A DNA stretch of 64,000 nucleotides from assembly GCA_001724265.1 (NCBI GenBank), contig MEDY01000033.1:1-64000 (forward strand), given 5' to 3'. Position numbers and translations under genes: made by a program. Below the pieces are notes generated by a model that did no database searches, had not been told where the DNA came from, and worked only from the letters and a program-made list of their open reading frames with translations. Every line of letters begins with the position of its first letter. Position 1 is the stretch's first letter. Of this stretch, positions 1-11,732 are shown one piece after another. Source of the DNA: Rhizaria sp. SCN 62-66 (lineage: Eukaryota; Rhizaria, unplaced).

Positions 1-515
1 CAGGTCAGCCTCGGAAGGGTTCTGGCCGAGAGAGCGCATGACCTTGCCGAGCTCCTTGGTGGTGATGGTGCCGTCGCCGTCCATGTCGAAGAGGGAGAAA
101 GCCTCCTTGAACTCGGAGATCTGCTCCTCGGAAAGGTTCTTAGTCAGGTCCTGCTTAGAGAGAGGGGCGAGTAGCAGTACAACATGAAGGTTAGGATGTG
201 AGCGAAACAGACAGAGTGAGCGAAGGCTAGGGTCTGGGAAAAGCACTGGACACGTAGACAGCAAAGCGGACCATAGGGCGCAGGTGTGCAGAGATGCTGC
301 GGTTAATTGCTCACCCGAAGACAAGACACAATCAGGAGCATCCACTATAGCTGCCACTTCAGAGCAGTATGGACGCTGCAAAGTTAAATCTCGAGTCGGT
401 GGTGGGGACAACAACGGCAACAATATTCGCTGGACTACAGCCCTACATGAGCGTTAATTTGAGAGTGCTAAATCAAAGAAAGAAAATAAAACGTGCTGCG
501 TACCTCAGAAGACAT
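1..515 (-). CDS. CAM: Calmodulin, N-terminal part (gene runs off the window start)
   Basis: Calmodulin is the small EF-hand calcium sensor that binds and regulates many targets, including axonemal and cytoskeletal proteins. Exon 1 (504-515) encodes only MSSE. Exon 2 (1-150) continues in phase 0 with [10 protein letters not shown], then [10 protein letters not shown]. The first EF-hand loop is [12 protein letters not shown], with all calcium-ligand positions present, followed by [14 protein letters not shown]. These 54 residues match canonical calmodulin almost residue for residue; the main differences are a slightly longer N terminus and Met for Lys in the first loop. EF-hands 2 to 4 lie outside the window. 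The exon junction is supported by exact family continuity across a GT-AG intron at 151-503. The next gene upstream is on the same strand, 486 bp away. The call is secure; the only doubt is calmodulin versus a very close paralogue. Confidence 0.95.
151..503 (-). other. Spliceosomal intron in calmodulin (353 nt, phase 0)
   Basis: On the minus strand the donor reads GAG|GTACGC and the acceptor reads AAGCAG|GACC. Removing it joins the start codon exon to the conserved EF-hand exon in frame. The intron falls four codons after the ATG. Confidence 0.9.
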
Positions 516-1001
516 CTTGTTGCTTCAATGATCGTGTAAATCTTTGGTTCGCGAGGAAATTAAGTCAACCCTGTTCCTCTCGTGACCTCCACGATTTCGA
601 ACTAGAGTGACCGTGAGCAAGGTCAAGTGACCGTGAGCAACCCCACTCCAGACCATATCTCCCAAGAAATGACAAACATAACAAAGTCAACTCGAAACAA
701 AAGTCTAACATGTGTGGTGAACCATATAATGACACTCTCATCTGCTTCCTGATTTAAAAATACATTCAGGACTTAGTAGATCATCGCTTGATTATGGAGG
801 ACGTAACATGATAAGGTTTTTGTATGTGCCCTGCATGCGTGATAATAAGCAGTAATGTTTTAAATATGGATATCATATCATCAAATAACTATTAAGAATA
901 TATAACATACTTGGAGCGCCTCGTTGTTCAATGCAATGCAGTTGCATAAGTCGTCTTCGTAGTGCGATTGCCTGACAAAAGCAGATCCATCAATCGCATG
1001 T
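516..1001. other. Intergenic, AT-rich, between the calmodulin start and the SMPD4-like stop
   Basis: About 490 bp without a supportable gene. It should hold the calmodulin promoter (near 516-650) and the 3' end of the SMPD4-like gene (near 1001-850). The only distinct structure seen is a short direct repeat at 606-640. No exact AATAAA was found on the minus strand. Confidence 0.6.
606..640 (+). repeat. Two 15-bp direct repeats, period 20 bp, upstream of calmodulin
   Basis: AGTGACCGTGAGCAA occurs at 606-620 and again, identically, at 626-640. It lies about 90-125 bp upstream of the calmodulin start codon, so it could be a promoter element. Its core TGACCGTGAGC also recurs elsewhere in the window (see findings). 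Confidence 0.75.
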
Positions 1002-4000
1002 TTAAAGGAGTAGCTTGAAAACTTGATAAGCGACCACAGCAAGCATCGCGAGGATCATGAACCGCACGACTTCATCGCCCATCGCAACAAAACCCTCGGT
1101 CAACATCGCACGCTTGGCCTTCGCCACGACAGCGTTGACACTGAACATCTGACGCAGTGCCGCGACATTGCTCACGCCAGCACCACCAGTGCGCGACTGC
1201 GTCTTGGGAGCGAGCGCGACGGGCGTGTTCTTGAAGCTCTTCTTGAGTTCCTCCTCTTTCTCGATCACCGCAGCCTCGGCCTCGGCGGCCTCTAGCGAGC
1301 GCACCACAGCGGCACGGAACTCAGCCTCGTAGTCGAGCTCGGGCAGCGCGAAGAGCCGCTCCAGCTTCGCGATCACCGAGCTGTAGAGCCCCATCACGGC
1401 GTCGCCGTTGTAGAGCGGGTGGTGCTTCACAGGGGTCGGGAACCGCACGCTGCCGGGTTGCGCCGCTGCAACGCCCGCAGCCGCGGCGAGCGTGCGCTGC
1501 TGCACGACGCAGAGCCTTCGGTGGCGCGCCAGCACCAGCGAGCGGCGCAGCGCAGCCACGGCCAGCGGGGTCGCGAACAGCGGCGACTGCAGCACGCGCG
1601 GAAGCATGCGCGCCGCGATCGTCACCGCGGACGGGTCGATGCAGTCCGCGGGGAAAAAATCGAACTCGGCGTCAGCGTCGGGGGCTGCGCGTCCAGCGGC
1701 GCCGGAGGTGGCCGAGGGCATCACGGACGCGTACTGACGCCCGCCAGCGGCGCTGGCCTGGCCGTGCGCGCCGTACGCGCTCGACGACCAGCGCAGGCCG
1801 GAGCGGGAACGCGAGCGCGAGCGCGAGCGCGAGGAGCCCGCGGCGGCGCTGAAGGTGACTGAGCGGCGCGCCGAGGCGGAGCGAGAGCGGTCGTCGTCGC
1901 CGCCGCTGGCCGCCGCGCTGCTGACGTCGTCGCTGCTGTCGTCGTCACTGTCGCCGACGTCGTCGCCGCCGGCACGACCGCGACTGCGGCCGCGGCGACC
2001 GCTGCCGTGGCCGGGACGACTGCGCGCGCCGCTACCGCTGTTGCTGCCGCCGCGGGCGGAGTCGGGCGCGAAGGACGACGCGGCGACAGCGGCGTTGGCG
2101 TCGGCACTCGTCGTGGCGTAGGGAGACTTGACGAAACACGGGATCGCGGCGGTCGCGGCCGCGCCGGCAGTGCGGCGCATCGTGGCCGTGTAGCGCTTCG
2201 GGGGTGACAGCAGCGAGTCGACTGCGGTGGAGACTAGCGACTCGCCATCGTCCTTGCACTCAGTCGCCGCAGCACCGGCAGCGAGGAGGGTGGTGCGCTG
2301 CGCCACGGGCGTGTGCGGGGTTGACGGCGTGGACGGGATAGGCGCGCTCGGGTCCACGCGGGTCGGCGTCGCGAGCGTGACGGGACGGCGGATGCCGCTG
2401 AATACACCGGAACCGGTGGTGCTGGCGTCTTCGTTGTCGCTGTCGCTGTCGCCGTCGCCGAGACTCATCTCGCGCGCGAACGCGGGCGTGAAGCTGCCTC
2501 TCTCGGCCTCCTCCTCGGCGGCCGCAGCGGCGGCGGCAGCATCAGCGGCAAGCGCGGCATTCGCGTTTGCGTTGTCCTTGGCGATGTTGGCAATCATCAT
2601 CTCGACCAGCGCGACTGGGTTCTTGAACGGGGCGAAGAACGGCGCGTACGCAGTCACGGGCGCGGTGACCGCCGACCGCGAGTCCGCGGCGGAGCTCAAG
2701 GTCGGCAGCGCGAGCGTCTCGTTCAGGTAGCCGCTGACCCAGTTGCCCTCCACGGTCATGAGCCTGCGGACGGCCTCCTCGCCCGCGGTGGCCGCCGCTG
2801 CGGCCGCGGAGACGTAGTGGCTCGCGGTGCCGAAGCCGCCGCGGTAGCCGCTGCCGCCCGCGCCCGCGGCGACGGTGCTAAGCGCGGCGGCCGCGGCGCC
2901 GGCGGGGACGAGACCCTGACCGGAGTGACTGTGAGCGGCGGCGGCCGCTGCGGCGGCAGCGGTCGGGTCGAAGAACTGGCTCTGAGCGAAGTTAGCGCTG
3001 GCGTGGTGCTGGTACGCGTTCGCGGGCAGCGAGGCGGGGGAGAGGCCCCACTTGCCGGGCGTGCTGCCGCTGTACGGGCTCTTGGACCGCGAGTTGAACA
3101 GCGGGGACATGTTGCTCGCGCCGCTGCCGCCGTATCCGACCGCGACCGGGGTCGACGGCGACATGCGCCCGTGTGCGTGTCCGTGGTGTCCGAAATGTCC
3201 GTGGGTGGCGCCCGAGGCCGCGGCGGCGTTGAGTGAGCGCATGTTGTGGTACGGAGTCGGCGTCAGCCCGCCCACGCTGCCCGCGGCCGAGAACACCGGG
3301 GTGCCCGAGCCGAGACCCTGAGCGCCGAACACCGTCGTGGCTGTTAGCGCGGGACTGAAACCGCCAGCACCGGCAGACTGACTGGCGCCGCAGACACTGC
3401 CTCTGCCGCCGGCGCCGGGGCCGTGCTTGAACCGACTGGCGCCGCCGTTGGCGATCGCAGCGCCCAGCGCGTTGGTGCTGCTGCCGCCGCCGTTGTTGTT
3501 GGCCATTCTGGGCGGCTGCAACGCGGTGTCGATCGCGCTCACGAGCTCCTTGCGCGCGACGAGCGAGCGCGGGCCGTGCGGCGGCGACTGCCCGCGTGCA
3601 GGCGCGAAGGCCACATCGACGGAGCGCGCGCGCACCTCGAACACGTGCGACGCGAGCTGCGGCGCCGAAGAGAGCAGCGCAGAGAGCTCGGCGGCGCTGG
3701 CGCGGGCGTCCCAGTAGCGCAGCACGCGGCGCAGTGACGGGTTGTCAGCCAGCAACGTGAGGAACAGGTCCAGCCGGCGCAACGCCGCGACCGTGGGCTC
3801 GAGCGCGGGCGACTCCGGGGGCAGCTCGGGCGAGGACAGGAACGACGCGGCGAAGTTGGCTGGCAGCGCGCGCAGGGCGGACAACGCAGCAGCGATCGGG
3901 TTGCTGCTCGCAGCGGCCTCGCGCGCCTTGTCGGCGGCGGCGCGGTCGATCTGCTTCTGCTGCAGCGGGGCAAAGCGTGCGCGCAGCTTGGCAACGCGCG

Positions 4001-7000
4001 CGGCGAGGTCGCTCTGATGCGCAACCCAGTGCAGCCCCATCGCGCTCGAAGTGAGGTCCGCGGCCAGGTCGCCGTGAATACGCGAGACGAGCGCCGCGGG
4101 AACCGTGGTGAAGAGCGGCAGGTGCGCGATGATGTACGGCGCGTACAGAGGCACACGGTAGCGCACGGGGGGCAGCATCATGGCGGGCGCGTTCGCAGCC
4201 GCTGAGCTGTTGCTGGTGCTGCTGCTGCTTGAGCCAGAAGAGGAGACGGTTGAAGCAACAATGCGGTGGTCGCGCAGAGGCGCGACAAGGCGCGTGCCGT
4301 CGGGCGCAATGTAGAGCTGCGGGGAGACCGTAGCCGGGGTCAGTAGCCACGGCTGGACTGCGGTGAGCCAGGTCTCGAGCAGGAGGTCCATCGACAGTGC
4401 GGCCGAGGCGGATGCGTGCGCGGGGGCGGACTCGGCCGTGGTGGACGCCGCTACGGACGCGGACAGCGAGGCCGGTGCAGAGAAGGGACGCAGTGTCGAG
4501 AGCGCGAGAGAGAAGAAAGATGCACGGCTCGGCACAGACGCCTCAGCGGACCATGGATGCATGGAGATGAGGCCGCTGTCGGCGGAGTTCGAAGACAAGC
4601 CCTCGCGCGTCGCCGTGTGCGCACCAGAGCCGCCACCGATCGAAAGCGGCATGGTGAACGCACCCGCGATAGAGTTCGAGCGGTAGTTCATGGAGCTATC
4701 GTGGTGCGTCGCCATCCCGAGACCGGGCAGTGCCCAGATCAAATAGTGGCCGTGAGCGTTCGCACTCGCAGCGGAGCCCTTGCCTGACGCGGCCGCCGCG
4801 GCAAGCGGGGGCTGCGGGCGCGGCGCGGTGGCGATCGCAGACAGCAGCAGGCGCGTCATCGGCTGGGCCAGCAGCGCCAGGTGCGGGGGCACGAAGCCCA
4901 CGCGCGAGAGCGCCGGCGCGGCGAGGCGGGCGAGCGCGGTGAGTGCCGCCACGGGGCCCGGCGCGCGCGTGTGGCTCAGCGGCACCAGCGTCGCTGTGCG
5001 GCTGCTCGCGCCACCGCTGCCGTTCGCACCGAGGTTCGCGCTGGCGGTGTTGGGCGCGGAGAGCGGGGGCAGGACGCAGCCGCGCTTAGCGCCGACGGTC
5101 TTGGCGGCGACAGCGACATCGCCGGCGCCGGGGGCTAGGGCCTGCGCGAGCGCAGCGGCGTCTTCGCTCTGAACGGTGCCGTTGACGTTGACGCGGACCG
5201 AGGCCGGGAGGTCGATGCCGGCGGCGACGGAAGGCAGCGAGAGCGCGCTCATGTGCGTCGGGCACGCCGAGGGCGCGGATGAGCCAAAGCCACCACGGGC
5301 GAAGGTCAAACCGTCAGCGTTGGCGTTGGCGCCCGCTGTCGCGGTGGCGAGCACGGCGGCGGCAGCAGCGGCGGCGGCGTTAGTGTTGTCCGTGACCTGG
5401 CGGCCGCGCGCCACCGCAATGCCGAGCGTGGCCGTGGTGGCGTCGTCACTCGCCGTGGAGCGGCCGAGGTGGCGGCCAGAAGCGTACTCGGCCACGCTGT
5501 TGTTGCTGCCGTTGCCGGGCTGGGTTGAGAAGAGACGGCTCGCACCGACGATCATCATGTCGTTCGCGGTCACAGTGGCGTCGGCCATCGCACTCCCGTC
5601 GCCACTGAGGCTCTGGGTCAGCACGGCGGACGTGTAGCTGCTGGCGTTCAGATTGCTGCCGCCAGTAACAGCGCCGCCGGTGCCGCTGCTATCGCTGCTG
5701 GGCGCGAACGCGTCCTTAAGCAGGCGCGTCGAGAGCACGTACGGCGGCCGCGTCGTCGCAGCCGCCACGAGCTCCAGCGGGCGGACGCTGGTCGGCAAGC
5801 CCGCGCTCGAGTCGCCGCCGGCGGCACCGTTGCCGCTGCCGGAGTCGGAGCCAGAGCTAGCGCCGGAGCTGGAGCCGCTGGAACTGCCGGAGGAGGACGC
5901 GCCGGTCTGCACGGGCGCGGCAGAGAGCGCGCCGTTGCTGCCACCGCCGGCGGCGAGCGCGGTCGCGGCTGCGGCGGCTGCGGCGGCGGTAGCCTCGGCG
6001 ACCGCAGTGGGGCGCACCGTGGGCGCAGTGAGGGACAGACGCGCTGCGATCGGGGAGAAGGCTGAGGAGAACGCGGTGGACAAAGAGCCAAAGAGCCCAG
6101 TGCCCCACGCACTGCCGCCTGCAGCGGTGGCGGCGGCTGAGTTGGGGGCAACGCCGGGGGCGACGGCGGGCAGCGGGGTCAGCAGAAGCGGCGCGGGCGG
6201 GGCCGGAAGCTTTACGTAGCGCGAATGCAGGTCGTGCGCAGAGAGGAAATGCACGTACATGGTGCGGAGCGCGGCGGCGACGGCGACGGGCGGCACCGTG
6301 CTTGTGCTGCTGAACACAGCGTTGCCCGCAGCGGTGGACGCGGCGGTGTTTGCGCCCAGAATGGAGACGTTGCCGAGAGGGACTGCGCTTCCTTCTTGAG
6401 TGATCGACGCGTCAGCACTGTTCACAGCGTTGATTGGCGCATTGCCGTTGTTGCCCCCGCTGTGAGCGTGAGCGCCAGAGGACGCAGTGGAAAGAACGCG
6501 GGTAAACAGACTGTACTTGGGACCGTTGGCCACACCGGCAGCATTTGCAGCGGCCACGTTGACATTGCCCAGGTGAGCGGATGGCTGCACAGAGAGAGAT
6601 TGGTGCTGCAGCTGCGAGCCTTGCGAGTTGGATGCAGACACAGACACACGCCTGAAACGATTGACGGAGCGAGTAACAACGAGAAACAGAGTGTGAGCGG
6701 AATTCCACGTATCGCTGTGACAAATAAAGCAATATAAAAATCATTTACAATAAACACATACCTAGCAAGGAGCCCCGGCATAGAGGAGAGCGAGCCGATG
6801 GCCGACGCCGAGAGGTCGAGCGAGGGCATTCGGCTCGGCTCCGAAGAGTCTAGGTGGCCGTGTAAGTACCCCTGCTGCTCAAACGAGTTCTGGTAGCCAA
6901 AGCCAGGCACGCTGAACCCGCCGTCCAGTAGCGGCACACCGGTGCCCGCGAAATGCCTGTGGTTCACCGCGCCCCCGGCGCCGCCGGAGTAGTAGCTATG

Positions 7001-10000
7001 CGCCGCGGCACGACTATTCTCGGCCGCGGCGGCGCTGGCGGCGGCAGCGGCCGCGGCGGAAGCCAGCGTGGTCGCAGCGATGATGACCTCGGTCGGGGAC
7101 GGCAGGTTAGCCCGCAACGCCCAGGACCAGGTGACCGTGAGCGCGGGGGACTGAGCCAGCGGCGCGGCAACACCGTTGTCCTTGTCGCCAGCAGCAGCAG
7201 CGGCCGTCGCGGCGGCAGCTGCGGAGGCGGCGGCGGTGGTGCCAGCAGCAGCCGCGGCGGCAATGAGCGCGCGCGCCTTACGCAGGCCAGCGTGTAAGTA
7301 CCCGCTGTGGATATAAGGGACGCACCACTTCTCCACGGCCGTGGCCAGCATCTGCGGGCCCCAGGGCTGCACGTCGCCGGAGCCGGGGAAGAAGAACTCG
7401 AACTGCCGCTTCAGCGCCAGCTCATACTGGGCAAACGCGCGCTCCTGCATCAGCACCAACAGCCGACGGTTGCTCATGATGTTGCGGGAAGTTAAGCCGG
7501 CTGTCGTGGTAAGCATGCCTCCGAGGTCTTTGGCGGTTTGACTTTGGAACCACGTGATGCGCGCATTGCGCAAGTGCATAGCAATGGTGAAGGGAGAGAA
7601 AAAGCTCGTCGCAATCTTGGTGTGCTTGGCAGCGCGCGCGGGGCGATCTGACAGGGCGCTGGCGATGTGCGTGGAGAAAATAGGCAGCGAGGACAGAGCG
7701 GGCGACTGCGCGTAGGAGAACAAGTGCCAGAAGAAGAGCTCCTGCAGCGACACGTCGCGCGCTGTCGGCGCAGTGGGCAGCAGGGACTGCGCTGCGATCG
7801 CGGCGCTGCTGCTGTTGATGTACGCGTCGACATTGCTGCCGGAGTATTGCGCCGACGAGAGAAACTCGGTGCCGTAGGCGACAGGGGCGAGCATATGGCG
7901 CGCTTGCGCGCGGACCTCTGCCAGTGCCAGCGACGGGCATGACCACAGCGGAAGCAGCAGACTGCCGTTGCCGCTGTTCGAGCTGCTGCTTGTCCCACTG
8001 CCATTGCCGCCGCCGCCGCCACCGCCGGCGTAGCAACCGAGGGCGCCGTTCGCGGCAGCAAGAGCTGCGGCGGCAGAGACCGCGGAGTTGCTGTTGCTCG
8101 CTGTGAGCACGCCGAAGTTGCGGAGCCCGTTGCCGTAGCTGTACCCATAGCCAGCACCTGCAACACCAGCACCAGCGCCCGCGACAGCCGCGTTAGTCGC
8201 TACAACGCCCGCGGACGCAACGGCTGCGGGAAAAGAGCTGATGTTACTGGCAGCGGCGTTCGTGGGCGCGAGTACGTGAGCAGGACTCGGGAGGGCGATC
8301 GCGTTGGCCGTGTCAAGAGCGGGCACAACGCGCACAAGCGGCAGCGCGACGGCGGCCTCAGCGACATCGAGCGCCAAAGTGAGGCCGCGCGGGGCGGGGA
8401 ATTCCGCAGAGTCAGCGGGCAAGATGGGCTCTGAGAGCGCCTTGACGACCGCGGTTGCAGACGCAGCGGCGGCGGTGGCGGCGGCAGCGGCTGCGGAGCC
8501 GGCGCCGACGCCAGTGTTCGTAAAAGTGGCATTGATGCTACCATTGACACTGCCGCCGATGACGTTCGCATTGTCACCACCCTGCCCGCCCGAGAGAACG
8601 GACGACCAACCAGCCGTCGCAGCGTCGAAGTTGTTCCCCGCAGCAGCGCTGCTCGCGGGGCCGGAACCGAAAAAGTCGTCCAGGTCACCGACGACCCGCA
8701 ACAGGGCCGCCGCGGTGAGCGCTGCCGCGATCTCGCAGCTCACGGTCACCTGGCGCGCCCTCGCGGCGGCGGGGTTCAGCGCGGCAGCGGCGCCGGCGGT
8801 AAGCGCGGGCGGCACGCCGGTGCCGTAGCGGCCATCGTAGCCGGGGTAGCGCGTGAGCGCGGTGCGCGCGAGGAAGACGTAGGCGTCGCGCTCTTCCGAG
8901 CTCGCCGGCAGCGAGCGGATGGCGTCGAAGCCGCTCTGGGTCAGCGCCCAGCCCGCGATGCCGTTGCTGGGCATCGCGGGGATGGCGCCGGCCGCGACGA
9001 GCGCGGCGCTGCCGGAGTGGGCCGCGCCGGCGGCAGCGGGCGTGGTGATGCCGGGGACGGCGCAGTCCTGCGAGTCGAGGCCGAAGAAGGGCAGGTACGG
9101 CGACCACAGCGACAGAGACAGCGCGTGCTCGCGGGCGTGCGCGCCGCCGGCGCTGTAGCCGCTGCTCACGGTCATCTGCTGCTGGGAAGCCGGCGCGTGC
9201 GCAGTGCGCGGACGGCGGCCGGAGCCGAGCAGGGCCAGACTGGTCTCGGGCGCAGACAAGGAGGCGGGGAACAGGGGCGCGCCGAACACGCTCTCACCGT
9301 TATCAGAGCTCGAAATCGAGCTGGAGCTGGAGCTAGATGACTGTGAGCGCGGGGCGGCGTGTGCAGCGGGCGCCGCGAGCGCGGGCTGGGCGAAGGCCGC
9401 TCGGCCCGCGTGCCACGGCGAGAGGGCGCCGGCGCGGACCAGCGCCGCCGTGGCGGCCTCATCGCCGCCGGCGACCGCAAGCGCCGCGCGCGAGGGCGCG
9501 GGCAGCGCCGAATCGGGGACCGGGAAGGAGGGCGCGAACGGGGACGAGTGGAACACAGCGCGGAACAGCGCGCCGTCGGGGTTCGTGGACGACGCGGAAG
9601 ACACAGCGGGCTGCGGGAATGCGGTCGCGACAGTGATGCGGGACTGTGTGGTAACCACGGAGTCGTCGGCGCCAACGATGTTCTTGCCGCCGCTGCTGCC
9701 GCGGCCGGCGCCGTTGCCGTCGCCGCCAGACATGAGCCCGCGGCCGCTGTTGCTGCCGGACGCGGAGGACGACAGATTGAAGTCGTTGACCGTGAGCCGA
9801 GATGCGCGGCCGCCCATAACGCCGCTCACTGCGCCGCGCGCGCTCGCTGACGCCGACACCGCGGCGGCCAGAGCGGCGGCGCCGTTGCCATTGGCAGATG
9901 TGGCGCCGCGCGCCGTGGAGGCGGCGGCGGCGCGCGAGGCCTTCATCGTTGCGCCGAGGGCGAGAACACGCGAGTCGGCCGCGGGGGAAAAGAGGCCCAG

Positions 10001-11284
10001 CGCGCCGGGGTAAGCGGCGACCCAGCCCAGACCGGCAACCTCACCGGGCGCAAGCACAGTCTCCGTCTTGGAACCACTGGAGCTCGAGTTAGAACTGGAA
10101 GAGCTAGAAGTAGTAGAGCTCGTAGAGTTGGTAGTGATCGTGGTCGCGACGGCGCCGAGCAGTCCCTGGCCGGACGTGTGGCCAAACAGCGCGGCAAACA
10201 CGTGCGGCGCCATGTGGTACCAAAGCGCCAGGGCGCTGCGGTGCGCTGCTGTGTCGCACAGCGCGTCGGCCAGGTCCGGCAGCGCTTCGGCGTGCAGCAG
10301 GTCCGGGTGTAGGGTCCGTAGCACGACCGCGATCTCAGACAGAGGCAGCGTCGGCGCCTCCGTGGGGGCCGCGGCGCCGCCGGCGGACGCGCTCGCGACG
10401 GCAGAGCCGGCGTTGCTGTTGCTGGCGTCGGCGTCGCCCGCGGCGGCGTGCGCAGGGCAGTGGCAGGAGCAGCGCGGGATGCGGCGCACGCTCATCAGCA
10501 GCGTGCTCCGGTCCATGCGCCAATGCAGCCAGTCGCTGCCGGGCGCGCCGGGAGAAGCCTTGCATTGTGTCGTGTGCGAGTGTGGGGAAGATGAGAGCGG
10601 GGGCAGGTCGAAGAGACGGTCGTTGTAGCGGGAGACGTCGGCTGCAACGTCGCGTAAGAACACGTTCGCAATCCTGTTAAGCACCCAGGACGGGAACAAA
10701 CCGGCGACGGCAGCTGCGGCGGCTGCGGCGGAAGACGAGGACGGGTGCGTGTTGCGCGGGCTGCCTGCAGTGCGGAAGGCGAAGCGAGACGCGGAGCCGC
10801 TGGCGGGCGCAAACGCGCGGGACGCCGCGCCGCTAAAGGTACCGCTGCCAGCAGAACCAAAGCCTATGCCACCAACAGCGCCAACGCCAGCAAGGTGAAG
10901 GCGCAGAGCGGGCGGGATCGAGGGGCTGGAACCGTCCGCTACGAGCTGCTGGCCCTGCGCGGCTGTATCGTAGTAGTTAGTGTGGAACATTGAAGTGTCG
11001 AGCTCCAGCACGCTCGCAGCCGCAGCCTCAGCGTCGACAGAGGCGGCGCGGGCTGCTTCACGGGCCGCAGAAGCACGATTGCGTGGTGTGCGACCGTTGG
11101 CACCTGTGGGTTTCGCACTGGCAGCGGTCTCGTGGGGCGCGGCAGATGAGGCGGACGCGGGAGTGGCGACGGCTGCAGCGCGCCGGGGAGACGCGGTAGC
11201 TGCGGGCGCGGCCTCGCGAGGTGATGAGGGGCTTGACGGCGCACCCGTGCCCCGAAGAGGAGACGCCGGTTGCGTGGTCGCCAT
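1002..11284 (-). CDS. SMPD4-like (neutral sphingomyelinase 3 family) tail-anchored protein, greatly enlarged
   Basis: Exons 6762-11284 and 1002-6651 encode about 3390 residues; human SMPD4 has under 900. SMPD4 is an ER and nuclear-envelope membrane protein linked to sphingomyelin hydrolysis and nuclear pore biology. Conserved islands appear in family order: LFPSWVLNRIANVFLRDV (about residue 195), VSLQELFFWHLFSYAQSP (about 1176), LLETWLTAVQPWLLTP (about 2260; human has LEMWLSYLQPW), VPLYAPYIIAHLPLF shortly after, SSVIAKLERLFALPELDYEA (about 3265), and a C-terminal hydrophobic anchor FMILAMLAVVAYQVFKLLL ending at the stop. Between them are long Ala/Ser/Gly/Thr tracts and an RS-repeat patch (near 1800-1860). 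Start is the first ATG (MATTQPAS), with stop TAA. The family match is made by eye from a few blocks, so it is probable, not certain; enzymatic activity cannot be judged. Confidence 0.65.
6652..6761 (-). other. Intron in the SMPD4-like gene (110 nt; alternative 47-nt form)
   Basis: The donor is CTAG|GTATGT. Two acceptors keep the frame: TTTCAG|GCG gives 110 nt, and CACAG|CGA gives 47 nt (6715-6761) and adds 21 residues (starting SDTWNSAHTL). The distal acceptor is pyrimidine-rich and has a CTCAC branch-like sequence upstream, so I prefer it. Confidence 0.75.
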
Positions 11285-11732
11285 TGTATTTTATAAACAG
11301 TGTCAGGGAAAGGTAGTAAACTGTCTAGGAGAGGGAAAGGGGACGAAGTCTGGAGACGAGTGGGTGCGGTAGTGGGTCAGATTAAAATCTCAAACAACCA
11401 ATCGTATTCAGAGTATATAATAGCAAAAACAGAGCTAGAACCAGTGTAAATTATATTATATTATCACTGCATTTTAAAACAACGAATCTGTAAACCAGTG
11501 CAAGAGTGATTTGCACGGCGTTGGCTCGTTGGCTGGGCCGTTGGCAGGGCTGGCAATCGGACCGCGCCGTTGCGCTTAAACTCAGGTGCAAAAGTGCTTC
11601 GGAAGGATACTCGACTTATTACATTGTGTATTGAATTTAAAATTGCTAAATATAAGCGTGTATTCATGTTGACTATTCAAAAACTAAAATAAATTCGCGA
11701 AAATAATTCATACTATGTGTATATCGAACTCT
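11285..11732. other. Intergenic, AT-rich, between the SMPD4-like start and the CEP162 stop
   Basis: About 450 bp separating two tandem minus-strand genes. It must carry the SMPD4-like promoter and the CEP162 3' UTR. The segment 11380-11465 is markedly AT-rich. A 67-codon minus-strand frame here has no coding bias, and I see no RNA gene. Confidence 0.55.
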
